From Legionella norrlandica (GTDB lineage: Bacteria > Pseudomonadota > Gammaproteobacteria > Legionellales > Legionellaceae): 53,645 bases of DNA. Position numbers and translations under genes: made by a program. Below are positions 29,494 through 39,733 of the stretch, in pieces. Position 1 is the first letter of the stretch; every line of letters begins with the position of its first letter. The DNA is taken from positions 1 through 53,645 of the forward strand of contig NZ_JNCF01000018.1 in assembly GCF_000770585.1 (NCBI RefSeq), given 5' to 3'. The notes beneath the pieces are model-generated. The model worked only from the letters and a program-made list of their open reading frames with translations. It was not told where the DNA came from and made no database searches.

Positions 29494-30090
29494 TTACTTG
29501 GTTGATACAATAACTCGGGCGGGTCGAATTACTCGATCACTCAATTTATAACCCTTTTGGAATACCATAATAACAGAGTTAGGAGGTGTTCCTGGGGAAG
29601 ACTGCATCGACATTGCTTCATGCTGTTGCGGATCAAACGTCTGACCCAAAGGATCAATTTGCTCGACATCAAATTTTTGTAATACATCAAGAAAAAGCTT
29701 CATAGTTAGCTCTAGACCTTCATGCATTGCAGGATCGCTATTTTTATCCGCCAGCTGTAATGCTTGCTCAAGACTGTCAACTACTGGTAATAAAGCTGAA
29801 ATCAGTTTTTCCACACCGTATTTATGTGCATTGGCAACTTCACGCTCCATACGGCGACGCACATTCTCCAGTTCAGCTAAAGCTCGCACCGATTTTTCCC
29901 AATTTTCATGCGCTTGTTGCTCAGCAAGAGTTAATTTTTCTTCTAATGCAGTATAAGTAGGATGATCTAAAGCAGGCTCCTGATAAGATACTTCTTCAGA
30001 AACTTCTTCTAAAACCTCATTCTCTATCTTATTTTCTTCCTTATGTTGTTCCTTAAATTTATTCCAATCTTTTTTATTTTGTTTACTCAT
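29494..30090 (-). CDS. grpE: Nucleotide exchange factor GrpE
   Basis: GrpE releases ADP from DnaK and acts as a thermosensor. The 198-residue product has a charged N-terminal tail, a long coiled-coil helix (about 45-115, with AELENVRRRMEREVANAHKYGVE) and a C-terminal beta domain ending in VFQKGYKLSDRVIRPARVIV, the family signature. I set the start at ATG 30090 (AGGAG upstream) rather than the preceding TTG. It is the first gene of grpE-dnaK-dnaJ. Confidence 0.97.
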   Translation of the reverse strand: MSKQNKKDWNKFKEQHKEENKIENEVLEEVSEEVSYQEPALDHPTYTALEEKLTLAEQQAHENWEKSVRALAELENVRRRMEREVANAHKYGVEKLISALLPVVDSLEQALQLADKNSDPAMHEGLELTMKLFLDVLQKFDVEQIDPLGQTFDPQQHEAMSMQSSPGTPPNSVIMVFQKGYKLSDRVIRPARVIVSTK

Positions 30091-30121
30091 CAAAATCGCT
30101 CCTGACTAACATTGAACGTGA

Positions 30122-30151
30122 TAAATGGGGGCAACTTCTATCGTTTTCAAG
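30122..30151 (-). promoter_or_regulatory. grpE: Sigma32-type heat-shock promoter of grpE
   Basis: On the minus strand, CTTGAAA (30145-30151) and CCCCATTTA (30122-30130) are separated by 14 bases, a near-perfect sigma32 promoter, 32 bases before grpE. The rest of the 337-base gap to the DAHP synthase gene (30152-30427) is AT-rich; it must carry that gene's rightward promoter but no clear boxes were seen. Confidence 0.85.
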
Positions 30152-30427
30152 CCCTAGAATAAGAATTTAATCTGAGCGAGAACAATAGTGTTACCCTTTA
30201 TTTCTGGCAAAATAATTAAGTGAAACTTTTCAAAACATTGCTTGCAGTAATTATCCATTTATTCCATACTTAGGTAATAAAAAATTGGGCTTAATCATCA
30301 TTTAGGTCAATATTTCAAGATGTTTTTCAATATATTATGGGGGAAGAACGTCTGAACAATAAGCTTCTAGCAATAGAGCAATAAAAGAAGTTAATATAAG
30401 CAATATATAGGTTATTTGGATTAGATT

Positions 30428-31763
30428 ATGCAAGAATGGTCGCCAACTACATGGCAACAATATTCGTATTTGCAAGCAGCAACATATGCTGATCAAGAGC
30501 AACTAAATAAGGTGGTAGAGCAGTTAAGCCTTTTACCTCCTTTAGTTACGAGTGGTGAAATTAAATGCTTAAAAAGCGAAATTGCTCACGCTGGCCGCGG
30601 GGAAGCTTTTATATTACAAGGGGGGGATTGTGCTGAATCCTTCAATGATTGCCGCTCAGAAATTATCAGCAATAAGCTGAAAATCATTTTACAAATGAGC
30701 CTGATCCTAATATATGGGTTACGCAAACCAGTTATTCGTATTGGACGGATTGCTGGGCAATATGCAAAACCACGTTCTTCAGATTATGAAACTATTAATG
30801 GTACGACATTACCTAGTTATCGTGGAGATATTGTTAACTCACCTGAGTTTACAAAAACAGCAAGAGAACCAAACCCTAAGTTATTACTTCAGGCCTATAG
30901 TTGTTCTGCAATGACCTTAAACTTTATTCGAGCACTATTGGATGGGGGGTTTGCCGACTTGCATCATCCTCGACGATGGGACTTAGGCTTTGTTGAACAT
31001 TCGACCCAGAAAAACGAATATCAACACATTGTGGACTCTATTGAAGATGCGTTGGACTTTTTAAAAGCCATCGATGGTATACGATCCAGCAGCATAAGCA
31101 AAGTTGATTTCTACACTTCTCATGAGGCGTTACATCTACATTACGAGCAAGCTCTAACAAGAAAATTAAAAGATGGAAAATGGTACAATCTTTCAACCAT
31201 TTACCTTGGGTTGGAATGCGCACTGCTCAAATTGATAGTGCTCACCTAGAATTTTTAAGAGGAGTAGAAAATCCGATAGGAATCAAAATAGGCCAGGGGC
31301 AACACCCGAATGGTTAGCAGAAGTATTAACTATCGCTAATCCTCAGAAAGAAGAAGGGCGGGTTCTACTATATACTCGTTTGGGAGCCAAGCTTATAGAC
31401 CGATTATTACCTCCTCTTATTGAAGCAGTAAAGAAAACAAAAATTCCAGTCACCTGGTCTTGCGATCCCATGCATGGGAATACCGAGACAACAGCTGATG
31501 GCACCAAAACACGCCATTTTGATAATATTTTGTTGGAATTAAAACGGGCCTTGGAAATTCATCGTAGCATGGGCAGTTATCTTGGTGGAGTTCATTTTGA
31601 ATTAACTGGGGATAATGTAACAGAATGCATTGGAGGAGCCCGCGGCTTAGCCCCGGATGATCTTAAAACCGCCTATCACAGCCTGGTAGATCCAAGACTA
31701 AACTATGAGCAATCATTGGAGATGGCTATTCAATTAAGCCACCAATTCAGAAATAAACCTTAA
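30428..31763 (+). CDS. Class II 3-deoxy-7-phosphoheptulonate (DAHP) synthase, frameshifted twice in this sequence
   Basis: This enzyme joins PEP and erythrose-4-phosphate at the entry of the shikimate pathway. Three pieces form one class II DAHP synthase of about 445 residues. Piece one has metal Cys68 in [10 protein letters not shown] and [14 protein letters not shown]. Adding one C near 31197 (ACCAT to ACCCAT) gives [20 protein letters not shown]; adding one C near 31293 (GGCCAGGG to GGCCCAGGG) gives [13 protein letters not shown] and joins the last piece, with [19 protein letters not shown] and [12 protein letters not shown], the remaining metal ligands. Both breaks are single-base losses in C runs. 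Class II (plant-like) enzymes differ from E. coli AroF/G/H. The start ATG follows weak ribosome-site sequence. Confidence 0.9.
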
Positions 31764-31896
31764 TTATGACCTCGGTACCTCATCTATGAGCAGAATCCTC
31801 TACACATCTATGGAAACCCCGGACCGGGAGATCTCATCTCACTTACATACAATATCCGTATAAAATTTTTACATAACTCACATAAGCACAGATACT

Positions 31897-32958
31897 CTAT
31901 AAATGGTACTGAGGACTAAATTCATGCACAGCCTCCACCATGATAGCAACATTCTCAGGTGGAACATCTGGTGTTATGCCGTGCCCTAAATTGAATATAT
32001 GTCCCGATCCATAACCATATGATGCCAATACAACTTCTACTTCTTTGCGTATACAATCTTTTGTTGTCAATAGCACGGTAGGGTCCAAATTTCCCTGTAA
32101 TGCTACTTTTCCCCCTACTCTTTGACGAGCGCAAGCAATCTCACAAGTCCAGTCGATTCCCAAAGCATCACAACCAGTTTCCACCATCCATTCTAACCAT
32201 TGCCCCCCATTTTTAGTAAATAAAATAATAGGGATATTGGAATGCTCTTTCTTCAACTGTTGTACAATTTGATTCATATAAAATAAAGAAAACTCCTTAT
32301 AATTTTGTGGAGATAAAATCCCTCCCCATGTATCAAAGATCATGACAGCATTAACCCCTGCTTTTATTTGTTCAGCCAAATAAAAGGTGGTGACAACCGC
32401 CAATTTATGTAATAACACATGCGCGGCTTCTTTCTCTGTATAAATCAATTTTAAAATTTGTTTAAAGTCTTTACTGCTTCCTCCTTCCACCATATAACAT
32501 GCAAGGGTCCATGGGCTACCAGCAAACCCGATTAGTGGTAACTCCTTAGGCATTTCATGGCGAATTAACCGCACAGCATCCATGACATAGAACAATGATT
32601 CGGTTACTAAAGGAATTTTCAAAGCATGTATCGCTTGTATATCCCGCAAAGGATTAGTGAAACAAGGGCCCTCCCCTTCGGCAAAATAGAGTCCCAACCC
32701 CATAGCATCAGGTATTGTTAGAATATCCGAAAACAATATAGCTGCATCCAGAGAATAACGACGAAGAGGTTGCAAGGTGACTTCACAGGCTAGCTCTGGA
32801 TTTTTACAAAGGCTTAGAAAATCTCCAGCACTTTCCCTAACCTTTCTATATTCAGGCAAATAACGCCCGGCCTGGCGCATAATCCAAATTGGAGTCCTCT
32901 CGACCGGTTCCCGTCTCAATGCTCGAAGAAAAACAGACTGATTTAGATCAAACATCAT
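31897..32958 (-). CDS. hemE: Uroporphyrinogen decarboxylase
   Basis: HemE decarboxylates uroporphyrinogen III to coproporphyrinogen III in haem synthesis. The 353-residue product has the N-terminal signature [18 protein letters not shown] near 21-38 with the substrate-binding arginines, [17 protein letters not shown] near 73-90 with the key Asp, [19 protein letters not shown] near 142-160, and [15 protein letters not shown] near 325. Two ATG codons lie in tandem at the start; either could be used. It converges with the DAHP synthase gene across a gap of 133 bases with no obvious terminator. Confidence 0.98.
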   Translation of the reverse strand: MMFDLNQSVFLRALRREPVERTPIWIMRQAGRYLPEYRKVRESAGDFLSLCKNPELACEVTLQPLRRYSLDAAILFSDILTIPDAMGLGLYFAEGEGPCFTNPLRDIQAIHALKIPLVTESLFYVMDAVRLIRHEMPKELPLIGFAGSPWTLACYMVEGGSSKDFKQILKLIYTEKEAAHVLLHKLAVVTTFYLAEQIKAGVNAVMIFDTWGGILSPQNYKEFSLFYMNQIVQQLKKEHSNIPIILFTKNGGQWLEWMVETGCDALGIDWTCEIACARQRVGGKVALQGNLDPTVLLTTKDCIRKEVEVVLASYGYGSGHIFNLGHGITPDVPPENVAIMVEAVHEFSPQYHL

Positions 32959-33067
32959 TTAATCACTATGACAATAAAAAACATTTATAGTATCATGTAA
33001 AGAGAATCAATACAGTGATATAAATCATCCTCTGCCTAAAAAATAAATTATTATTGATGGATATTGA

Positions 33068-33406
33068 ATGGATATTTTAAATATAACCGCTCTCAGTGTA
33101 GAAACAAAAATCGGAGTATATGGATGGGAACAACGAATTAATCAGCGATTATTGATTGATATCTCTATTCCCTCAAATTTTAAGGATTGCAAAGATAACC
33201 TATGTAACACACTGGATTATGATGATTTATGCCAAACTGTTACCCAATTTGTAGAATCAACTTCCTTTCAATTAATTGAAACGGTAGCTGAGCAAATTGC
33301 ATACCTAATTAAACAGAAATATCAGGTCGAGAAAGTCTCAGTAGCAGTTTCCAAGCCTCATGCTGTCAAAAATGCGGGAGGAATTCAAGTCATTGTTGAT
33401 CGATAG
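33068..33406 (+). CDS. folB: Dihydroneopterin aldolase
   Basis: FolB cleaves dihydroneopterin in folate synthesis. The 112-residue product matches the small FolB family: ILNITALSVETKIGVYGWEQRINQRLLIDI near 2-31, DYDDLCQTVTQFVESTSFQLIETVAEQIA near 52-80, and VSVAVSKPHAVKNAGGIQV near 90-108. Conserved Glu and Lys positions of the active site (QLIETVAE, KPHAVKNA) are present. It stands alone between the divergent hemE and convergent ftsN-like genes. Confidence 0.93.
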   Translation: MDILNITALSVETKIGVYGWEQRINQRLLIDISIPSNFKDCKDNLCNTLDYDDLCQTVTQFVESTSFQLIETVAEQIAYLIKQKYQVEKVSVAVSKPHAVKNAGGIQVIVDR

Positions 33407-33435
33407 CTAGGTATCGTAAATTCTAGCATAACCTA

Positions 33436-34137
33436 CTATCCGCCAACACTTCTAACCATACCATTCAAGCGCTCTGTTTTGGCTAACGTCATCTGCGCTT
33501 TTTGAGCTAAAGCGCGGCTAGGGTAAGGACCGACTACTACTCGAAACCAACTCCCTTGAGCTTGTGTAACAACCGGAACTACACGAACATCAAAACCTTT
33601 AAGAATTAGCATTCCTTTCATATGCTCGGCATCTTGTCGTGCTTTAAACGAAGCGACTTGGACTAAATATTTTCCATTACCGGGTTGTTGCGAATTCCTT
33701 GCATTTTCTTCAGTCGCTTTTGCAACCTGTTCCGATGGCTTGGCGGTAGCGGTAGCTAATTTCACTGAATTATTCACAGCAACAGTCAGTGCATTCGTTG
33801 CATTTTGTATTGGAGCTGATGATTTCTCTTCAGGAGGAATAGTAGCTTGCTGATTAGCGGCCTGTTGAGTTGGCCCTCTTTCATTTGCCAATAAAGTATA
33901 AAACTCAAATTTAGGCTTAGGAGGTATTTCTTTATGCTCTTGGACAGTTTTAGTCAGTTCTTTTCCAACTTCATGCGGCTGAGCCAAAACCTGCGTGTTC
34001 ACCCATTGGCTTATGACTTGTATATCCAGAAAAGAGGCAGTCAAATACCCTACTAGAAAACTAGCAAGCACGGCCAAAAGCTGATGTGGCCCTTTGCGAT
34101 GACGCGTAGCACGCTTATTTCCATAATCTTTTGCCAT
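33436..34137 (-). CDS. ftsN: SPOR-domain cell-division protein (FtsN-like)
   Basis: FtsN-type proteins activate septal peptidoglycan synthesis and bind denuded glycan strands. The 233-residue product has a basic N-terminus (GNKRATRHRKGPHQ), one membrane helix (about 20-42), a long low-complexity Ala/Gln/Pro-rich periplasmic stretch, and a C-terminal SPOR domain (about 155-230) with YLVQVASFKARQDAEHMK and WFRVVVGPYPSRALAQKA. Its ATG overlaps the argS stop by one base (TAATG); argS next to a SPOR gene is a recurring gammaproteobacterial pairing. Assignment as FtsN rather than another SPOR protein rests on topology and neighbour. Confidence 0.83.
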   Translation of the reverse strand: MAKDYGNKRATRHRKGPHQLLAVLASFLVGYLTASFLDIQVISQWVNTQVLAQPHEVGKELTKTVQEHKEIPPKPKFEFYTLLANERGPTQQAANQQATIPPEEKSSAPIQNATNALTVAVNNSVKLATATAKPSEQVAKATEENARNSQQPGNGKYLVQVASFKARQDAEHMKGMLILKGFDVRVVPVVTQAQGSWFRVVVGPYPSRALAQKAQMTLAKTERLNGMVRSVGG

Positions 34138-35897
34138 TACATACTCTCAGGAGCTGATACACCCAATATTTCCAGTCCATTGTTTAAAACCTGACGAACT
34201 GCTTCCAGCAAGCACAGTCGAGCACATCGCAGTTGTTCTTGCTCACACAATAGCTGGACTGCATTATAATAACTATGTAAACCATTGGCCAGCTCTCTCA
34301 AATAGTAAGCTAATTGATGGGGCTCGCAGGAAGAAGCAGCAGATTGTATAACCTCTGGGTAGCGACAAACCAGAGTAACCAGTATGGTTTCATGAGGTTG
34401 CTCTAGCAAATCGAGATTTTTAAGTCCCATATCTTTATCCCAAAGCAATCCTCTTTCTTTTAACTGCCTTAAGACACTGCAAATGCGAGCATGAGCATAT
34501 TGAATATAATAAACAGGATTATCACTAGACTCAGACTTCGCTAGATCCAAATCAAAATCCATATGCTGTTCGGGTTTTCTTGCCACATAGAAATAACGAG
34601 CCGCATCATTTCCTACTTCTTCACGCAATTCTCTGAGCGTGACAAAAGAACCACTTCGCGTAGACATTTGTACTCTATCATCACCCCGATAGAGAATGGC
34701 AAACTGGACTAAAATCACATCCAGAGCACTCTCATCATGCCCCAAAGCCTTGACCGCAGTTTTGATTCTTGTGACATAACCGTGATGATCAGCACCAAAA
34801 ATATCGATTACCCTGTCGTAGCCTCTATCGTATTTGTTCCAATGATACGCCACATCAGAAGCAAAATAAGTGGTTTGACCATTAGCTCTCACTAATACTC
34901 TATCCTTTTCATCACCAAACTCTGTTGCTCTGAACCATAGAGCTCCTTCTCGCTCATAGGTATGTCCTTTATCCTTTAGAGCTTGAATGCCTTTCTCAAT
35001 GGATCCGTTTTCAAATAATGATTGTTCAGAAAACCAGCTATCATATTTCACCCCAAATTCTAGTAAATCATCCTTAATATCATCTAATACTGTTTTCAAA
35101 GCATGTTGATGAAAATTTGCAAATCCTTCTTTTCCTAAGAGAAATTGGGCTTGTGCAATCATGGCATCAATATAGACTTCTTTATCCCCGCCCTGGGGCT
35201 CATCATTGGGCAAATTTTCTACTATCATATTCCATGAGTGTACCAATTGATTACCATATTCAGACCACATAACTTGTGCTATGTCATAAACATATTGACC
35301 TTTATAAGCATTCGCCGGGAAAATTACTGGTTCTCCCGCCAGCTCCAAATATCTAAGCCAAACACTGACAGCAAGGATATTCATTTGTCTGCCAGCATCA
35401 TTCACATAATATTCCAAAGTCACATCATAGCCAGCCGCTTTTAAAACATTTCCCAAAGTTGCTCCAAAAGCAGCACCTCTACCATGCCCTACATGCAAAG
35501 GGCCCGTTGGATTAGCAGAGACAAACTCAATCAAAACCTTTTGACTTTGACCCATATTGCATAACCCGAATTGTTTACCTTTATTCAAAATATCCGTTAT
35601 AACGAGGGACCTAGCGCTGCTGCGCACAAAAAAATTAATAAATCCTGCCCCAGCAATTTCAATTTTCTCAACAGATGGATCAGCTGGCATTACTGCGATT
35701 AGCCGCTCTGCCAGCATTCTCGGTGCTTGCCGGCATGGTTTAGCTAAAACTAATGCTAAATTACTTGCATAATCACCATGAGCAGAATCTTTGGCATTTT
35801 CTATCTTAATTTCTACCTCTAAATCACTAGGTATGTCACCTGATTTTTGCAAATTAGTTAAGGCTTGTCTTAAAAGATACTCAATTGTAGGTTTCAT
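34137..35897 (-). CDS. argS: Arginyl-tRNA synthetase
   Basis: ArgS charges tRNA-Arg. The 586-residue product has an N-terminal Add-1-like domain (about 1-95), the class I HIGH-type motif in [19 protein letters not shown] near 125-143, [20 protein letters not shown] near 340-360, the KMSK-like region [16 protein letters not shown] near 380-397, and a C-terminal anticodon-binding DALR-type domain. Length is typical (about 577-590). It is the upstream partner of the SPOR-domain gene. Confidence 0.98.
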   Translation of the reverse strand: MKPTIEYLLRQALTNLQKSGDIPSDLEVEIKIENAKDSAHGDYASNLALVLAKPCRQAPRMLAERLIAVMPADPSVEKIEIAGAGFINFFVRSSARSLVITDILNKGKQFGLCNMGQSQKVLIEFVSANPTGPLHVGHGRGAAFGATLGNVLKAAGYDVTLEYYVNDAGRQMNILAVSVWLRYLELAGEPVIFPANAYKGQYVYDIAQVMWSEYGNQLVHSWNMIVENLPNDEPQGGDKEVYIDAMIAQAQFLLGKEGFANFHQHALKTVLDDIKDDLLEFGVKYDSWFSEQSLFENGSIEKGIQALKDKGHTYEREGALWFRATEFGDEKDRVLVRANGQTTYFASDVAYHWNKYDRGYDRVIDIFGADHHGYVTRIKTAVKALGHDESALDVILVQFAILYRGDDRVQMSTRSGSFVTLRELREEVGNDAARYFYVARKPEQHMDFDLDLAKSESSDNPVYYIQYAHARICSVLRQLKERGLLWDKDMGLKNLDLLEQPHETILVTLVCRYPEVIQSAASSCEPHQLAYYLRELANGLHSYYNAVQLLCEQEQLRCARLCLLEAVRQVLNNGLEILGVSAPESM

Positions 35898-35988
35898 GCT
35901 TATTATTTACTCGTCAAAATACCGATATTATGCTCTTTTTCATGCCATATGGAAAGACGCTCCGAATTCTAGACACATCAAAACTTAC

Positions 35989-37047
35989 CTAGTTCTCAAG
36001 AGCCTCATAAGATTTATAAATATAGCCATCTTGAGAAAGCAAAATAGCGATAGGCCTTGTTACATCAAAATGCGCAAAAATAATCATCATCATCACTGTA
36101 ATAGGGACTGATAAAAACATACCTAATATCCCCCAAATGGCTCCCCATAGGCCTAAAGCAAACAATATGACTAAAGGGCTTAAGTTTAGTGATTTGCCAA
36201 GTAAGCGGGGCTCCAGAAAATTGCCAACGATAAACTGTACGATCACTATCCCCGAAGTCACCTGTATAAACGGCCACCAGCTTTCAAATTGAATTAAAGC
36301 CAATGCTGCAGGGAAAGCTGTTGCCACTATAGCCCCTATATTGGGAATATAATTTAAGAAGAAAATTAATAAGGCCCAGAACTCAGCAAAATCCAAACCA
36401 ACCCACTTCATAATAAACCAACTTGCTGTAGCAGTGAATAAACTCAATAACGTTTTAATACCCAAATAAGTTTGGGTATCTTTTGTGATATGAGTGATAA
36501 TATTCTTAACCAATTTCCTATGTTCTTCTTGAGGGAAAAAGGCATCCATTTTTTGGGTGAAATAATGCTGTTCGACAAATAAAAAGATAACATATAAAGA
36601 AATCAATACCGCAGAACTTGTTATTGTTGTAAAAACTCCATAGATATTAACCAGCATGGTTTGTATGCTTAATCCTTTGATTATATTATCAAAATCAGAA
36701 ATTCCTTTAATATGAAAACGTTGATCTAGACCATTAAATATATGGAGTAAATTTTCTTGATATCTTGAAGAAGCAGCAATTACTTCATTCACATTATTAG
36801 TAATGATATTAATAAGAATCATTATAAAAAAAACTACAACAAATAATGATAGAACCATACTTATCCAGGAAGGTAAGTGGGAACCAACAAAAGGAATTTT
36901 CTGCATGCCGCTATGAATAGTATTTAACAAATGCCAAATAAAAATTGATATAACAATTGGGATCAGTAATCCTCTCCCAGCAATTAATAAGTAGCCTGTT
37001 ATCCAAACCAAAATTAAGGCCGCAGTAAATGTCATGATGCGATTCAT
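35989..37047 (-). CDS. AI-2E family transporter (PerM-like)
   Basis: AI-2E/PerM family membrane proteins include autoinducer exporters and Na+/H+ antiporters; function varies. The product, 352 residues from ATG 37047, has about eight helices, the family core LIFFLNYIPNIGAIVATAFPAALALIQ near 235-260, GNFLEPRLLGKSLNLSPLVILFAL near 285-308, and a final GMFLSVPITVMM segment. A longer frame to 37191 would overlap recG and lacks family similarity; GGAGTG precedes the chosen ATG. It is divergent from recG with 89 bases between starts. Confidence 0.87.
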   Translation of the reverse strand: MNRIMTFTAALILVWITGYLLIAGRGLLIPIVISIFIWHLLNTIHSGMQKIPFVGSHLPSWISMVLSLFVVVFFIMILINIITNNVNEVIAASSRYQENLLHIFNGLDQRFHIKGISDFDNIIKGLSIQTMLVNIYGVFTTITSSAVLISLYVIFLFVEQHYFTQKMDAFFPQEEHRKLVKNIITHITKDTQTYLGIKTLLSLFTATASWFIMKWVGLDFAEFWALLIFFLNYIPNIGAIVATAFPAALALIQFESWWPFIQVTSGIVIVQFIVGNFLEPRLLGKSLNLSPLVILFALGLWGAIWGILGMFLSVPITVMMMIIFAHFDVTRPIAILLSQDGYIYKSYEALEN

Positions 37048-37136
37048 CCGATGGCACTCCAACTCTGAATAGTCCTCATAGTCGCAACGAGTATACTTTC
37101 CTGTTATTATTAAATTTTTTATCTTTAGATAATACC

Positions 37137-39208
37137 GTGCTAAGTAACTCTTGTGAATATTTAACTGGTGTTGGACCAACTCTTGCAGCAAAGCTTGCCA
37201 GATGCGGGATTTTTACCATACAAGACCTACTTTTTCATTTACCTTATAAGTACCAAGATAGAACCAGGATAACACCAATCCAAGATTTACGCCCTAATGA
37301 GTGGTGTGTCATCGCCGGTCATGTATGCAAAACTGAAATTAAATACGGCAAAAAAATGATGCTACATTGTTATATTGAAGACAAATCAGGAGTAATTAAG
37401 CTGCGTTTTTTTCACTTCAATAAACAACAAATTTTAGCTTTAAATAGCAGCACCATGATTCGCGCCTTTGGCGAAGTCCGTGGGTTTAACAGCCAATTAG
37501 AAATGATCCATCCTGAATATCAGTTGCTTGATCAAGGATCTCACTTCCCTGTAGAAGAAACTCTTACCCCCATCTATCCAACTACTCAGGGCTTAACCCA
37601 ATCCAAGTTAAGACAGTTAGTTAAAATTGTCTTAGAACAAAGTGAACAAGAACTGCATCAATTAGAATGGATGAGTGAACAGCAATTGCTGGAGAATAAT
37701 TTCTATAATCTAGGTGATGCCATCAAATTTCTGCATAATCCTCCTCCCGATACCGCTCTTTCCAGTTTGGAGAAAGGCGAACATCCAGCACTCAAAAGAC
37801 TAATATTTGATGAATTGCTAGCGCAACAACTAAGTATGCAGTTTGCAAGACAATCCAGGAATGAACTCCAAGCTCCTCCAATTTTGCTTGTCAACAATCT
37901 CTATTCCCGCTTTATTAAATCCCTTCCCTTTAGTCTTACTAAGGCACAACAACGAGTTGCCAAGGAAATTAGTCATGATTTAATGCAAAGCAAGCCTATG
38001 CTTCGCTTAGTGCAAGGAGATGTTGGAGCAGGCAAAACCGTTATCGCAGCACTTGCTGCCTTACAAGCTATCTCACAAGGATACCAAGTGGCCTTTATGG
38101 CACCCACTGATTTATTAAGTGAACAACATACCAATAATCTAATCAAGTGGTTAGAGCCTATGGGTGTGAACGTGTTAAGGCTTAGTGGGAAAATGAAAGC
38201 CGCAGAAAGAAAAATAGCACTTACCTCACTTCAGGATACTAGTTGCCAATTGGTAATTGGAACCCATGCCTTATTTCAAGATAAAGTAGAATTTGCACGC
38301 TTGGGCTTGGTTATTATTGATGAACAACATCGATTTGGGGTAGAGCAACGTTTACTTCTGCAGCAGAAAGGGCAATTAAACCAATTAATCCCCCATCAAT
38401 TGTTGATGACTGCAACACCTATCCGAGAACATTATCAATGTCTCATTTTGCTCATTTAGATATCTCCGTAATTGACGAATTACCCCCGGGGCGTACTCCA
38501 ATTACAACAGCAGTATTAAACCAGAATAAACGAGATTTAATTATCCACCGCTTACAAGCCGCTATTGCCGATGGCAGACAAGCCTACTGGGTTTGTACTC
38601 TGATTGAAGAATCCGAAAAGCTGCAATGCATAGCAGCAACCGATACCTCACAAAAACTACAGGAACAATTGCCTTTTGCACGAGTAGGCCTAGTTCACGG
38701 ACGAATGAAAGCAAAAGAAAAAGAAGCAACAATGGCTGCTTTTAAGAAGGGAGAAATTGATTTATTAGTAGCAACAACGGTGATAGAGGTAGGTGTTGAT
38801 GTACCCAATGCCAGTTTAATGATCATTGAAAACGCAGAGCGTCTTGGATTGTCTCAATTACATCAATTGCGTGGCCGGGTTGGTAGAGGAAATACTCAAT
38901 CCCATTGCTTATTACTTTATCAATCACCTTTATCCCAACAAGGCGCTGAGCGATTAAAAATAATGCGTTCTACAACAGATGGTTTTCTTATCTCGGAAAA
39001 AGATTTGGAGTTAAGGGGAGCTGGAGAACTATTAGGTACCCGACAAACCGGCTTCAGGCAATTTAAAATAGCTAATTTACAGCGCGATAAAGCCCTTTTA
39101 AATCTTCTACTTCCTTTTGCAAGACAATTAACCCATGAAAGGCCAAAAACAGCAAGGACAATTACCCAACGATGGTTAGGTCATTTTGAGCAATTTTTAC
39201 AAAGTTAA
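37137..39208 (+). CDS. recG: ATP-dependent DNA helicase RecG (frameshifted in this sequence)
   Basis: RecG remodels stalled replication forks and Holliday junctions. The restored product has about 690 residues, typical for RecG (693 in E. coli). Order: N-terminal wedge/OB domain (about 1-180), helicase motor 1 with RLVQGDVGAGKTVIAALAAL and IIDEQHRFGVEQR, motif III LLMTATPIPRTLSM, then motor 2 with GLVHGRMKAKEKEATMAAF, TVIEVGVDVPNASLM and QLRGRVGRG. The frame breaks at 38423-38424, where ATCCGAGA lacks one C (ATCCCGAGA), exactly within TPIPRTLSM. The start is GTG at 37137 with no clear ribosome site; upstream is open but lacks ATG. Confidence 0.94.
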
Positions 39209-39302
39209 AAAAATAATTAAAATTTCTGAAGTCAAGACTGTTTTTTATTTTTTTCTTTGCTAACATAGATAAGTAATTATTAAATCCGCCTTTCCACTAT
39301 TC

Positions 39303-39444
39303 TGTGGATAACTTTAAAAGTTAACAATATAAAACTCCTCCCAACATACCTGATAGATTCGCTGTAGTCCTTTATCCATAAGGGTTTTCTTGATTTTTTC
39401 CTGAATCTCACCACCATACTTTTATCCACAAAATCTGTGGATAA
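39303..39444. promoter_or_regulatory. Cluster of DnaA boxes in a 525-base non-coding region
   Basis: Three perfect TTATCCACA boxes (39303-39311 reverse, 39422-39430 forward, 39436-39444 reverse) and one near match TTATCCATA (39372-39380) lie within 142 bases. The last two perfect boxes form an exact inverted repeat with a 5-base spacer. Immediately upstream (39205-39260) is a very AT-rich tract. The region 39209-39733 between recG and the cation transporter holds no gene I can support. It could be a replication origin, a DnaA-titrating locus or a reactivating site. Confidence 0.6.
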
Positions 39445-39733
39445 CTCTGTGAGCAGAATGAAAAACACCTTATAAAATCAGCCTGTTCTCTAACTGATTC
39501 AGAACTTTCCAATGTGTTTTAAGTGAAAAATAGATAACATCAATAATGACCTATCCAGGGCAGATTAAAATTACCGTATAGAAACGTGCAATTCGTATAA
39601 AGGTTGCAATCACTTTCCATAGCAGAATTTAATAAAGATCTAGATAGGAACACATACTATAAAATGTTATAGTTTCTTTTCTAATGGTTATTATAGAAAT
39701 CCAAAACTATTTGGGATTGGAAGAGGAACCGTA

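Noticed and set aside
37048-37191. 48-codon N-terminal extension of the AI-2E transporter, overlapping recG
   Set aside because: It lacks similarity to the family and would overlap recG in antisense; the inner ATG has a GGAG ribosome site.
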